Source: Chloroflexota bacterium
GTDB taxonomy: Bacteria > Chloroflexota > Dehalococcoidia > Lucifugimonadales > UBA3495
Length of the DNA stretch: 64,000 bases
NCBI GenBank assembly: GCA_028874075.1
Contig: JAPPLU010000070.1
Coordinates: 76,899 to 140,898 of the forward strand
Direction: 5' to 3'
A program made the translations under genes and the position numbers. Below are positions 49,972-64,000 of the stretch, piece by piece. Position 1 is the first letter of the stretch. Every line of letters starts with the position of its first letter. The notes beneath the pieces were generated by a model. The model saw only the letters and a list, made by a program, of their open reading frames with translations, was not told the DNA's origin and did not search any database.

Positions 49972-52674
49972 TTACCGTTCAACGATGGTGGTACCTTCCT
50001 GGGCCGTGATCGGTTGGCCGAACTCGTCGTAACGCAAGGTTGCGGAAGCGACCACGTCTCCAGAGCTCACCGCCTCGACAGAGATGGTGTATTCAAGCTC
50101 ACCACCGGCCGCCAGGGACGGGACTGCCGTGTATGTTACGGTGCCACCCGTGATGGAGCCACCCTCAGCGCTGACTATGGAGAACTGGGACGGTATGGTA
50201 ACCGACAGCCTCACGTTGGTCATTGCCGAGTCCTGGCTCTGGTTGGTGATAACGATCGTGTATCCGCCCTGCTCACCGACGCCCATTGGGTCGACGGTGT
50301 CGATGATGCTCAGGTGTGCCGCCGCGGCCGCCACGATGCTGATGTTCAGTACCGCGTCGGCGGAAGCGCCCTCGGTGGTGGATACGTTAGCGGTATTGAT
50401 GACTTCGCCCACGGAATCGCCGCGGAGGGTCACCTGAACCTCAACGGATTCACCTGCACCCAGATCGCCGATGGTCCAGGTTACTACGCCGTCGGCTTCC
50501 TGGCCGCCGTTGTCACTGGTTACGTAGGACATTTCAGCAGGAATGTTGTCCGTTATGGTCACGCCGGTCAGGTTGGCCGTACCAGTGTTGGTAGCCGTGA
50601 TGGCGTAGGTCCGTTCACCCTCTACGTAAAGGGCCGAACCACCTACCTTCGCAAGCGTTATCGCCGGTTCAAGCACGTCGATGCTGGCCTCTGCCGTTAC
50701 GGTGACGTCGCGCTCGGTAGCGGAGACCGTATTGGTGATGACACCGCCCACCGTGGGAGTCCCGGTTACGGTGATGGTGGCCGTGGCGCCCGGATCGATG
50801 GATGCGATGGTCCATTGCAGGCTGCCATCCCCGCCCAGGGTGGCTTCGGGATCGGCCACTACGCTGCCAATCTCGGCAGGCAGCGGGTCAACCACTGAAA
50901 CGTTGGACGCTATCGCGTTGCCGTTGTTGGTCACCGCGATGGTAAAGACCGTCTGTTGGCCCAGCAGCGGGCTGGGGTTGTCCGCCGTCTTTGTAATGGA
51001 CAGGTCGGACTTGGTGACCAGAGTAGTAGCCTGTGCCGTGGCGGTGGCGCCCTCGTCCGAATTAACGGTCGAGGTATTCACTATCTCGCCCGGATCGCCG
51101 GTGGTGGCTACCAGGGTCACCGAAGCGGAAGCCTCGGCGTCCAGGGAGTCGATTAACCAGCTGATGGAGCCGTCGGCGCCCACCGCCGCCTCCGGGCTGC
51201 TGGACACGTAGGTCAGGCCCTCGGGCAGAATGTCGGTTAGGACGATGTTTGTCAGTGCGCCGGCGCCGTCGTTGGTAACCGTGATTTCATAGGTCAGGTC
51301 GTCCCCGGAGATGGTCTGTTCCGGACCGGACTTGGCCAGCTGCAGGGAGCCGGGGATTACGCTGGTCAGGGCCGTATCCTGCCCGCTGATGCCTTCGACG
51401 GAGAGGGCGGTAGCGGTATTGATCTGCTCGCCGACGTTTGCTGCCGTCAGCATCATAGTGACGGAAACGGACTCACCGGGCGGGATGTCGCCCAGGCTCC
51501 AGGTAACGGTAGCGCCGTCGGAACTGGCAGCTTCCGGCGTGGAGCTGATGAACGTCAGACCCGCGGGCAATTCGTCGGTCAGGGTTACGTTGGTAGCGGT
51601 GGTGTCGCCACTGTTGGTGACGGCAACGGTGTATTCGCCGGTCTTGCGCAGACCAAGGCTGGCAGGACCTTCCTTGTTAACTTCCAGGGTGGGCGACTGC
51701 CACGTCTTGGTGTGAGTGTGGCTGAACATCGCCTTGTTGGTGCCCTCTTCCAGTACCTGGATCAACACCTGGTTGTCGCCCAGGGCGGGATCAACCTGCC
51801 GCAATGTGACCACCGTTTCACCGTTATCGTTGGTGGTGGTGGAAACCGTCTCTCCCTGGTTATCCAGGGTGGCTGCGGGGTCCCCGTCCACGATGGACCA
51901 CGCCACGTTGGCGTCCGCTATGGGAGAGCCGTCAGTAACCTTGTAAATCCGCACCAGCATCGGGTGCTCGGTCCCTACCAGGTTAACGCCGTCGGCAGGG
52001 AACTCAACATCCATATCAACCCAGTGCTTGACTGCGAAAACCTTGTGGGTGTCGTTGTCCACTATCTGGGGGACAAAGGCAGTAACGTCGGTGTCGCCAG
52101 TCCGGGTGGCCGTAATGGTCAGGGTGGCCTGGCCGTTGTCGTCGGTAATGACGCGCCCAAAGTAATTGTCTACCTTGCGGGGGTTCTCCCCCCCAAGGGA
52201 GACGATGTCGCCCACGGCCTCACTGAAACGGTTGAGGAACACTTCCACCTCAACACCGTTGGCCGGTGTACCGTCGGCCCCGTTCACCGTTACAGTGAAG
52301 GTATGCTGGCTGAAGATGGGGTTCCAGTCTTCCACTGGATCAATACTGACCGCCGTCGGCACTGTGGCTGGCTCGGTTTGGGCAATCACAGTGTTGGTAA
52401 GTTCGGCCAAAGACTGGTTTCCGGCCAGGTCGGCACGGCTGTCTTCGTCCAATCTAACTTGCGGGAATCTGGTGTAAGTTGCAACCGAGGCGGTGGAAGG
52501 GGGAGAGGAGTCTTTCTGGGCTTCCGGAGAGGGTTCTACAAAATTCACTATGGCCGGCGCATCAGTCGAAGAGGATGGCGCTAGCAGCATTGTGCCGGTA
52601 ACTATCCCGGCCAATGCAAGCACGGCAATAATGCCGATCATCCACGGAAGAGTCTTAAAGGTTGATGGGCTCAT
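49972..52674 (-). CDS. surface-anchored protein with five DUF11 repeats
   Basis: This 900-residue exported protein has a signal-anchor helix (about 9-32) and a Ser/Pro-rich linker. Two Ig-like modules follow (about 105-328: HTFTVTVNGADGTPANGVEV, then DANVAWSIVDGDPAATLDNQ), then five tandem DUF11 repeats of about 114 residues. Each repeat has the pattern Y-x-I-x-V-T-N and T-D-x-L-P-x-G-L-x-Y-V. Such proteins are cell-surface or S-layer-like and may act in adhesion. No sortase or C-terminal anchor is seen. AGGAAGG precedes the ATG. Its promoter is at 52788-52815. Confidence 0.88.
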   Translation of the reverse strand: MSPSTFKTLPWMIGIIAVLALAGIVTGTMLLAPSSSTDAPAIVNFVEPSPEAQKDSSPPSTASVATYTRFPQVRLDEDSRADLAGNQSLAELTNTVIAQTEPATVPTAVSIDPVEDWNPIFSQHTFTVTVNGADGTPANGVEVEVFLNRFSEAVGDIVSLGGENPRKVDNYFGRVITDDNGQATLTITATRTGDTDVTAFVPQIVDNDTHKVFAVKHWVDMDVEFPADGVNLVGTEHPMLVRIYKVTDGSPIADANVAWSIVDGDPAATLDNQGETVSTTTNDNGETVVTLRQVDPALGDNQVLIQVLEEGTNKAMFSHTHTKTWQSPTLEVNKEGPASLGLRKTGEYTVAVTNSGDTTATNVTLTDELPAGLTFISSTPEAASSDGATVTWSLGDIPPGESVSVTMMLTAANVGEQINTATALSVEGISGQDTALTSVIPGSLQLAKSGPEQTISGDDLTYEITVTNDGAGALTNIVLTDILPEGLTYVSSSPEAAVGADGSISWLIDSLDAEASASVTLVATTGDPGEIVNTSTVNSDEGATATAQATTLVTKSDLSITKTADNPSPLLGQQTVFTIAVTNNGNAIASNVSVVDPLPAEIGSVVADPEATLGGDGSLQWTIASIDPGATATITVTGTPTVGGVITNTVSATERDVTVTAEASIDVLEPAITLAKVGGSALYVEGERTYAITATNTGTANLTGVTITDNIPAEMSYVTSDNGGQEADGVVTWTIGDLGAGESVEVQVTLRGDSVGEVINTANVSTTEGASADAVLNISIVAAAAAHLSIIDTVDPMGVGEQGGYTIVITNQSQDSAMTNVRLSVTIPSQFSIVSAEGGSITGGTVTYTAVPSLAAGGELEYTISVEAVSSGDVVASATLRYDEFGQPITAQEGTTIVER
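49975..51690 (-). repeat. five tandem DUF11 repeat units
   Basis: Repeats begin at about residues 329, 443, 557, 671 and 786 (114-115 residues each). They are diverged in protein sequence, so the array is old and not a recent DNA-level expansion. Confidence 0.8.
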
Positions 52675-52787
52675 TTGTACCTTCCTCTGTCATGTTTGTG
52701 GATAGAAGTGTGTTGATGAAGTGAACGCCGGCAAAGTTGGGGAGAATACCAAATTGCCTATCGGAATGGCGAATTTCGACGCAAAGA

Positions 52788-52815
52788 ATTTTACATGGCA
52801 GTTATGGAAAGTCAA
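52788..52815 (-). promoter_or_regulatory. promoter of the DUF11 surface protein
   Basis: On the minus strand, TTGACT (52810-52815) and TAAAAT (52788-52793) are 16 bases apart. The predicted start near 52781 gives a leader of about 107 bases. Confidence 0.65.
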
Positions 52816-53458
52816 GGGGTACCCTTTGGCCGCGCTAGCCCCGGAAGCCCGGAAATCGGCACCTGAGGCGCACCAACCTAATTGATCACCGCCCAGTTGC
52901 CACCGTATTCCCACCCATATTAGACGAATCAGACGCCTCTATTTTCCCCTTCAAATCACGGAGCGGATACCCATAAATAGGTGAAGTAAGGAGTTGAGAC
53001 ATTATACAAACAAGATCAACCTTTCACCATAAATTCACGGCTACGTCTAATTTCAGGCGCTGCCGGCGATGCTGAGGTTGTCGCGCACATCCCGGCCTTC
53101 AGGAAACTGTCAGCGGGTTGCAAAGTAGTCCGCGAACTGGGCCTTCCATTAATTCTGGTGCCGTTCGGTTAGAGGCAACTGCACTTCACGTCTGTGAAAA
53201 ATTATTCGTTTACGCGTAGTCGGGAATCTCGAACTTGGCTGGTTTGGCGGTCGAAGGAATCCTTGCCGAGTGCGATTGCCCTGCTGGCTGGTAGATAACC
53301 CAGGAAGATCTCAAAACCGACCCTCGATTCCCGTCACCATTGAGAGAAGAAGGTTGGGGAGGGGATGGCCCCATCTTTGCTTGGAGCTACGCCCCACCGT
53401 CGTTCCCTCTCTCTCCAGGTGCGAGAGAACTTTGTAGTTGTCCAGGATCAAAAATGGG
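52816..53458. other. long intergenic stretch upstream of rpoB
   Basis: About 640 bases between the divergent surface-protein and rpoB promoters hold no gene, tRNA or known RNA that I can support. The stretch is less GC-rich than the genes. The plus-strand frame 53365-53643 crosses the rpoB promoter and is not credible. The ribosomal genes rplK, rplA, rplJ and rplL, which often precede rpoB, are not here. Confidence 0.6.
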
Positions 53459-53486
53459 TTGACATTCTGGGCCATAAGTCTATAAT
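53459..53486 (+). promoter_or_regulatory. strong promoter of rpoBC
   Basis: Both boxes are consensus: TTGACA (53459-53464) and TATAAT (53481-53486), 16 bases apart. Transcription would start near 53493, giving a leader of about 128 bases that contains a T7 run (TACCTTTTTTTGC). Confidence 0.85.
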
Positions 53487-53620
53487 AGGAAGTTGCCGAT
53501 TATGCCTCAAGTACCTTTTTTTGCTCACTTTCCGAAGCAAATCACAGTCCTTAGTACCGCTTTGCCTAATCATTCCGGCCACTAGTCCCCATCCTGCGTT
53601 CGCAAAAAGGAGAATGGAGT

Positions 53621-56600
53621 ATGGCTATGTCTCCCGTGTCTAATGGGCATTCCAATGGCAAGGCCAATGGCGCCGGTTCAGCCTCCGCCAGGGTCAAGTC
53701 TTATGCCCGTATCGCCGAGGTCCTGGATGTACCTCACCTGATCCTCAGCCAGGTGCAGTCCTATGACTGGTTCAAGAAGGACGGCTTGGCGGAAGTATTC
53801 AGGGAATTTTCTCCAATAACCGATTACACCGGCAAGAAGTACGAGCTGCACTTCCTGGAACATACCTTTGAAGAGCCCAAGCTTTCGCCGGCCGAGTGCA
53901 AGGAGTTGGAGAAGACCTATAACCAGCCCCTGACCTTGAAGGCCCTGCTGGTCAAGCTCGAGACTAACGAGCGGCTCGAGCAGGACATATTCATGGGCGA
54001 AATTCCCGTGATGACGGATACAGGTACTTTCATCATTAATGGTGCCGAGCGGGTGGTGGTCAGCCAGTTGGTCCGTTCTCCTGGCGTTTATTTCAAGCAC
54101 GACAAGTCGCCTTCGGTGGAGCGGAACCTCTGCACGGCCCAGGTAATTCCTTCCCGGGGAGCATGGCTGGAATTTGAGACCAGCATCAAGGACATTCTGT
54201 CCGTTAAGGTCGACCGGAAGCGCCGTGTTTCCGTTACTACCTTCTTTCGTGCCATGGGCGTAACCAGGGAAGAAATGGTGGCCTATTTCGCTGATGTGGA
54301 TACTGACGAAAGGCACCAGTACATCCAGACAACCCTGGACCGAGACCAGCCTTCTTCTGAACGAGACCCCCATTTCCGCGAAGACGACCTTCGCAACATG
54401 TGGGAGTGGCTCCGCCCTGACCAGGACTTTGATATCGATACTGCCCGCCAGATCGCTTCGGCCCAGGTGGAGTTGTACCGACGCCTGCGCCCCGGGGAGC
54501 CCCCCAGCGTAGAGAACGCCAGCAATCTGATCAAGACTTCCTTCTTTGATGCCAGGCGCTACGACCTGGGGCGGGTTGGCCGCTACAAGTTTAACCGCCG
54601 CCTCCAGATCGAAGAACGCGCCGACCAGCGGATTCTGTCCCTGGACGACATGCTTCGGGTGGTCCGCACTCTCATCCTGGTCAACCGGGGCGAGGAGCGG
54701 GCCGACGACATTGACCACCTGGGCAACCGCAGGGTCAGGGCCGTGGGCGAACTGGTGCAGAACCAGGTGCGTATTGGCCTGTCCCGCATGGAGCGCATGG
54801 TCAAGGAAAAAATGACCCTGGTGGATGCCGAAGAGGTGGCCCCCCGGGGTCTGGTGAACGTGCGGCCCGTGGTGGCCGCCGTGCGTGAGTTTTTCGGCGG
54901 CTCCCAGTTGTCCCAGTTCATGGACCAGACCAATCCCCTGGCGGAACTGACGCACAAGCGCCGCCTGTCGGCCCTCGGGCCGGGCGGCCTGTCCAGGGAG
55001 CGGGCCGGCTTCGACGTGCGGGACGTGCATTTCTCGCACTATGGCCGCATTTGCCCTATTGAGACTCCTGAAGGGCCCAACATTGGCCTGCTAAGTTCCC
55101 TCTCGTCCTATGCCCAGACCAACCCCTATGGGTTTATCGAGTCGCCCTACCGCCGTGTGCTGAAGTCCATTTCCAATACCGCTCCCGACCTGGAGGGCCG
55201 GGAGGTTACCGAGGACGTGCAGGGTCTGGACGGCAAAGTGCTGGTCGCCGCAGGCAAGAAGCTAAACCGCTCCAACGTAGGGGCCGTTCGCGCACTGCCT
55301 TCTGGTACCATGATCCGTGTCCGTCCGTATGTGGCAGGCGGTTCCGAGTTCGTGGAGTACATGTCCGCGGACCGGGAGGAGAACTTCCGCATCGCCCAGG
55401 CTAACTCCGAACTGGATGCTTTGGGCCAGTTCGTCCACGATCGCGTAGAAATCCGGTTGGGTGAGAACTACGCCCAGGATTCCCCTGAGAACATTGATCT
55501 GATGGACGTTTCGCCCATGCAGATCATGAGCATTTCCGCGGCCCTGATTCCCTTCCTTGAGCACGACGACGCCAACCGTGCCCTCATGGGTTCGAACATG
55601 CAGCGCCAGGCGGTGCCCTTGCTGCGACCCCAGGTTCCGGTCGTTGGCACCGGCATTGAGGAAAGGGTGGCCAGGGACAGCGGGCAGGTGGTCCTTTCCC
55701 GCGCCTCCGGCGTGGTTTCCTCAGTTTCAGGACGGGACATAGTCGTTACCGACTCCGACGGATTGGAGTACCACCACGACCTGGTCAAGTTTTCGCGTAC
55801 CAATCAGGGGACCTGCTTCGATCAGCGGTCCATCGTCCAGAAGGGCGACCGGGTGCTGGTAGGCGATACCCTGGCCGACAGCTCGTCGACGGACTCGGGC
55901 AAGCTGGCCCTGGGTCAAAACGTGCTGGTAGCTTTCATGTCCTGGGAAGGATATAACTACGAAGACGCCATCATCATTAGCGAACGCCTGGTCAAGGACG
56001 ACCAGTTCACTTCCATACACATTGAAAAGCACGAAATGGAGGCACGGGAAACCAAGCTGGGCCCCGAGGAAATCACTCGCGACATTCCCAACGTGGGCGA
56101 GACTAGCCTGCGGGACCTGGACGAGCGTGGGATCATCCGCGTCGGCGCCGACGTGGGCCCTGGCGACATCCTGGTGGGCAAGGTAACTCCCAAAGGTGAG
56201 ACCGAGCTTACCGCTGAGGAAAAGCTTCTTCGGGCCATTTTCGGTGAGAAGTCTCGTGATGTGAAGGATACCTCCCTGCGCGTCCCTCACGGGGAACGGG
56301 GCAAGGTTATTGACGTAAAGATTCTCAACCGTGCTAACCGGGACGACCTGCCCCCGGGCGTAAACGAAGCAGTCCGCGTATGGATCGCCCAGACCAGGAA
56401 GATTTCTGTAGGCGACAAGATGGCCGGCCGCCACGGCAATAAGGGCGTGGTGTCCCGCATCTTGCCGGTGGAGGACATGCCTTTCCTGGAAGACGGTACT
56501 CCAGTGGACATGATTCTTAATCCCATTGGCGTACCCTCGCGCATGAACCTGGGCCAGGTGCTGGAAACCCATCTGGGCTGGGCCGCCCGAGGACTGAACT

Positions 56601-57417
56601 TCCGCGCCCAGACCCCGGTGTTTGATGGCGCTTCTGATGAGTCCATTGAGGACTCCCTTTCCCGGCTCTGGTTCGCCGAGCAATCGGGCGCGATAGACGG
56701 TGGCCCGGCTGAGTGGTCGCCAAGTATAGACTTCTCCCGCATCAACGACTGGCTGGGTGAAAGGGGCTACGATGGCGGCCGCCTGTTCGACGAGAATGTT
56801 CGCGGCGAGGCGCGGGACGCGTGCCTGAGCATCTGGCTCAAGGACAAGGCCAGTGTTGAGTCGGACGGAATGTCGTCGGAACAGATGCACGAGGAAGCTC
56901 TGCGGGTTCACCGGGAGCGTGGAATAGCCCCGCCCATCTTTGGCAAGTTCCAGCTCTATGACGGGCGGACCGGCGACGCCTTCGACCAGTTGGTAACTGT
57001 GGGCAGCATCTATATGCTGAAGCTGATTCACTTGGTGGAGGACAAGATTCACGCCCGCTCCACCGGACCCTACTCCATGATTACCCAGCAGCCCCTGGGC
57101 GGTAAGGCCCAGTTCGGCGGCCAGCGTTTCGGCGAAATGGAAGTGTGGGCCCTGGAGGCCTACAGCGCCGCCTACAACCTTCAGGAGGTATTGACGGTCA
57201 AGTCCGACGACGTGGCAGGCAGGGTCAAGACCTACGAAGCCATCGTCAAGGGCGAGCCTATCGGCCAGCCCGGCGTCCCCGAGTCCTTTAACGTCCTGCT
57301 CAAGGAACTGCAGAGCCTCGGCCTGTCCGTGGAACTGCTCAACGAAGAGGACCGGGCTTCCCTGATGGAAGGGATGGGGGACGAATCCGAGTTGTATGAA
57401 TCACTGGAGGCGATTTA

Positions 57418-57418
<1 letters not shown>
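53621..57418 (+). CDS. rpoB: DNA-directed RNA polymerase subunit beta
   Basis: The 1265-residue beta subunit is full length. The rifampicin-pocket region (about residues 426-460: [20 protein letters not shown], then [10 protein letters not shown]) keeps the Asp, His and Ser associated with sensitivity. The catalytic-loop [14 protein letters not shown] and C-terminal [20 protein letters not shown] are present. AGGAG lies eight bases before ATG 53621. It has its own strong promoter instead of following rplL. The stop overlaps the rpoC ATG by one base (TAATG). Confidence 0.98.
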
Positions 57419-61642
<4,224 letters not shown>

Positions 61643-61656
<14 letters not shown>

Positions 61657-62653
61657 ACCAGTGGCAGGAGCCGGTTCAGCGGGTGAGGCGGGGCAACCCT
61701 GTCTAGCCGTTGAATTGGCTCCTGTTCATCCCCGTGGCCTTGCCTTGCGTAACCCCGTGATGATTGCGTCGGGCACCTTCGGCTACGACGGTTACGGTCG
61801 TGGTCTTACCCCCGAAATGGACCTTTCAAGGCTGGGGGCGGTCATTCCCAAGACCTTTACCCGCCTTTCTCGCGAAGGCAACCCCGAACCTCGCTGGTAT
61901 CCCGAGTCCTACCGGGTCGCTCGCGAAAACCACGAACCCGTGATGCTCAATGCTATTGGATTGACCAACCCCGGCATTGAATCGGGGCTGGAAGAACTCG
62001 CGCCGCAGTGGGCTCAGTGGGACGCTACTGTGCTGTTGAGTATGTCCGGCGACAGCGTCGGTCAATTCGGCGATATGGCGAGGATGACTGCAGGTGTAAC
62101 GGGATTCGAAGCCATAGAGTTGAACCTCAGCTGCCCCAACGTGGAGCAAGGCGACCTGTTTAGCTACAGCCCCAGGGGGACTTCCCAAGCTGTGTCTGCC
62201 GTGAAGCGCCATGCGGAAGTGCCGGTGCTGGCGAAGTTGGCCCCCAATGTCCCCGACATAGTGCCCATCGCCAGGGCGGCGGTGGATGCCGGGGCCGATG
62301 CCCTCACCATCTGCAATACCATCCCTGCCATGAACATAGATCTGGAATCCCGCAAGCCGGCGCTGGGTAACGTTACCGGCGGCCTTTCGGGACCCGGGCT
62401 GCATCCGGTGGCGGTAGCCCTTGTGTACCGAGCCGCCCGTGCCGTGGACGTGCCCATAATAGGCGTGGGTGGGATCTTCACCGCCGAGGATGCCCTGGAG
62501 TTCATCTTGGCCGGCGCCACCGCCATACAGGTGGGGAGCGCCAACCTGGCCGACCTTTGGGCGCCTTTCAAGATCCTGGAAGGGATGCAGGCCTGGCTGG
62601 GGGAACGCGGTATTTCCGATATCAACGACCTGATTGGAGCGGTGGAAGTCTGA
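61643..62653 (+). CDS. pyrD: dihydroorotate dehydrogenase (class 1B-like)
   Basis: This 336-residue enzyme oxidises dihydroorotate to orotate in pyrimidine synthesis. FMN and substrate motifs are clear: [16 protein letters not shown] near residue 36, [11 protein letters not shown] near 157, LAKLAPNV near 196, [15 protein letters not shown], and [20 protein letters not shown] at the end. The sequence pattern is that of class 1B, which normally pairs with the electron-transfer subunit PyrK; pyrK is not adjacent. The ATG lies within the rpoC end; a GTG at 61661 is an alternative. A strong terminator follows. Confidence 0.92.
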
Positions 62654-62676
62654 CCGCCTGTTTGTAGTCAAACGAC

Positions 62677-62707
62677 GAAAGGGGCGGGCTGCAAACCCGC
62701 CCCTTTC
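62677..62707. terminator. bidirectional rho-independent terminator
   Basis: A perfect 12-base stem (GAAAGGGGCGGG/CCCGCCCCTTTC) closes a 7-base loop and is followed by CATTTT, between the convergent pyrD and clpC genes. Confidence 0.9.
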
Positions 62708-62745
62708 CATTTTGAGAGCGTTTTAATCACCAGTCGCCGCTTGAG

Positions 62746-64000
<1,255 letters not shown>

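Noticed and set aside
50014..52584. Plus-strand frames of about 290 codons within the DUF11 gene
   Set aside because: They mirror the repeat structure of the minus-strand gene and carry no motif.
53365..53643. Plus-strand 92-codon frame upstream of rpoB
   Set aside because: It spans the consensus rpoB promoter and overlaps the rpoB start.
53678..57052. Two long minus-strand frames inside rpoB (53678-55039 and 55727-57052)
   Set aside because: Antisense shadows of RpoB, low-complexity His/Leu/Gly-rich products.

Overview
The window is a gene-dense, moderately GC-rich bacterial chromosome segment. It has no insertion sequence, prophage, plasmid or CRISPR signature. The gene set suggests a member of the Chloroflexota, probably near Dehalococcoidia/SAR202-like lineages. 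This rests on RNase J, ClpC, a YceD-L32 pair, archaeal-type translin, a DUF3090/SCO1664-type pair, a methylmalonyl-CoA mutase split into separate genes, orphan oligopeptide-ABC ATPases, a surface protein with DUF11 repeats, and no outer-membrane genes. The placement is an inference from gene content and was not tested by phylogeny. Start codons are often TTG or GTG. Many transcription units begin with a recognisable TTGACA-N16-19-TATAAT type promoter.

Layout. 1-2317: a VOC protein, an FAH-family hydrolase, tRNA-Arg(TCT) and the B12-binding subunit of methylmalonyl-CoA mutase. 2443-10867: a growth block with YceD, L32, FabD, NusB, ACP, uracil-DNA glycosylase, RNase J, FtsK and a PHP hydrolase. 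10932-16390: an orphan OppD-like ATPase facing a minus-strand group made of mutase catalytic subunit, acyl-CoA dehydrogenase, methylmalonyl-CoA epimerase and DNA polymerase III delta. 16576-17495: a lower-GC island with a DUF5343 gene and, just downstream, an aberrant tRNA. 17654-25771: YvcK and GlmS (amino-sugar control), a TreT-like glycosyltransferase, homoserine kinase, aspartate kinase and a family-2 glycosyltransferase. 26038-30962: a TPR protein, OppDF ATPases and a two-domain SagB-type oxidoreductase. 30993-35580 (minus): FolB, a CitE-like lyase, a retropepsin-like protease and DNA polymerase I. 35779-41975: two FmdB zinc-ribbon proteins, ThiE with an extra N-terminal domain, translin, an MBL hydrolase, YifB, and convergent AroA. 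42055-45870: a divergent PEP-carboxykinase-like protein with DUF3090 and SCO1664-type proteins. 45910-52674 (minus): a HAD phosphatase, molybdate transporter ModABC and the DUF11 surface protein. 53459-62653: RpoB, RpoC and PyrD. 62746 to the right edge: ClpC, cut by the window.

How the genes fit together. The mutase subunits, epimerase and acyl-CoA dehydrogenase point to oxidation of branched or odd-chain acyl-CoA through propionyl- and methylmalonyl-CoA. ModABC implies molybdenum enzymes elsewhere in the genome. The neighbouring yvcK and glmS genes fit the known activation of GlmS by YvcK/GlmR in Firmicutes.

The most unusual object is the tRNA at 16601-16683. It has a leucine-type class II body with a long variable arm and A73, but its anticodon is CCC, which reads the glycine codon GGG. 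It lies 31 bases behind a DUF5343 gene that has its own promoter. The second most interesting stretch is the PEPCK-like/DUF3090/SCO1664 transcription unit at 42055-45870.
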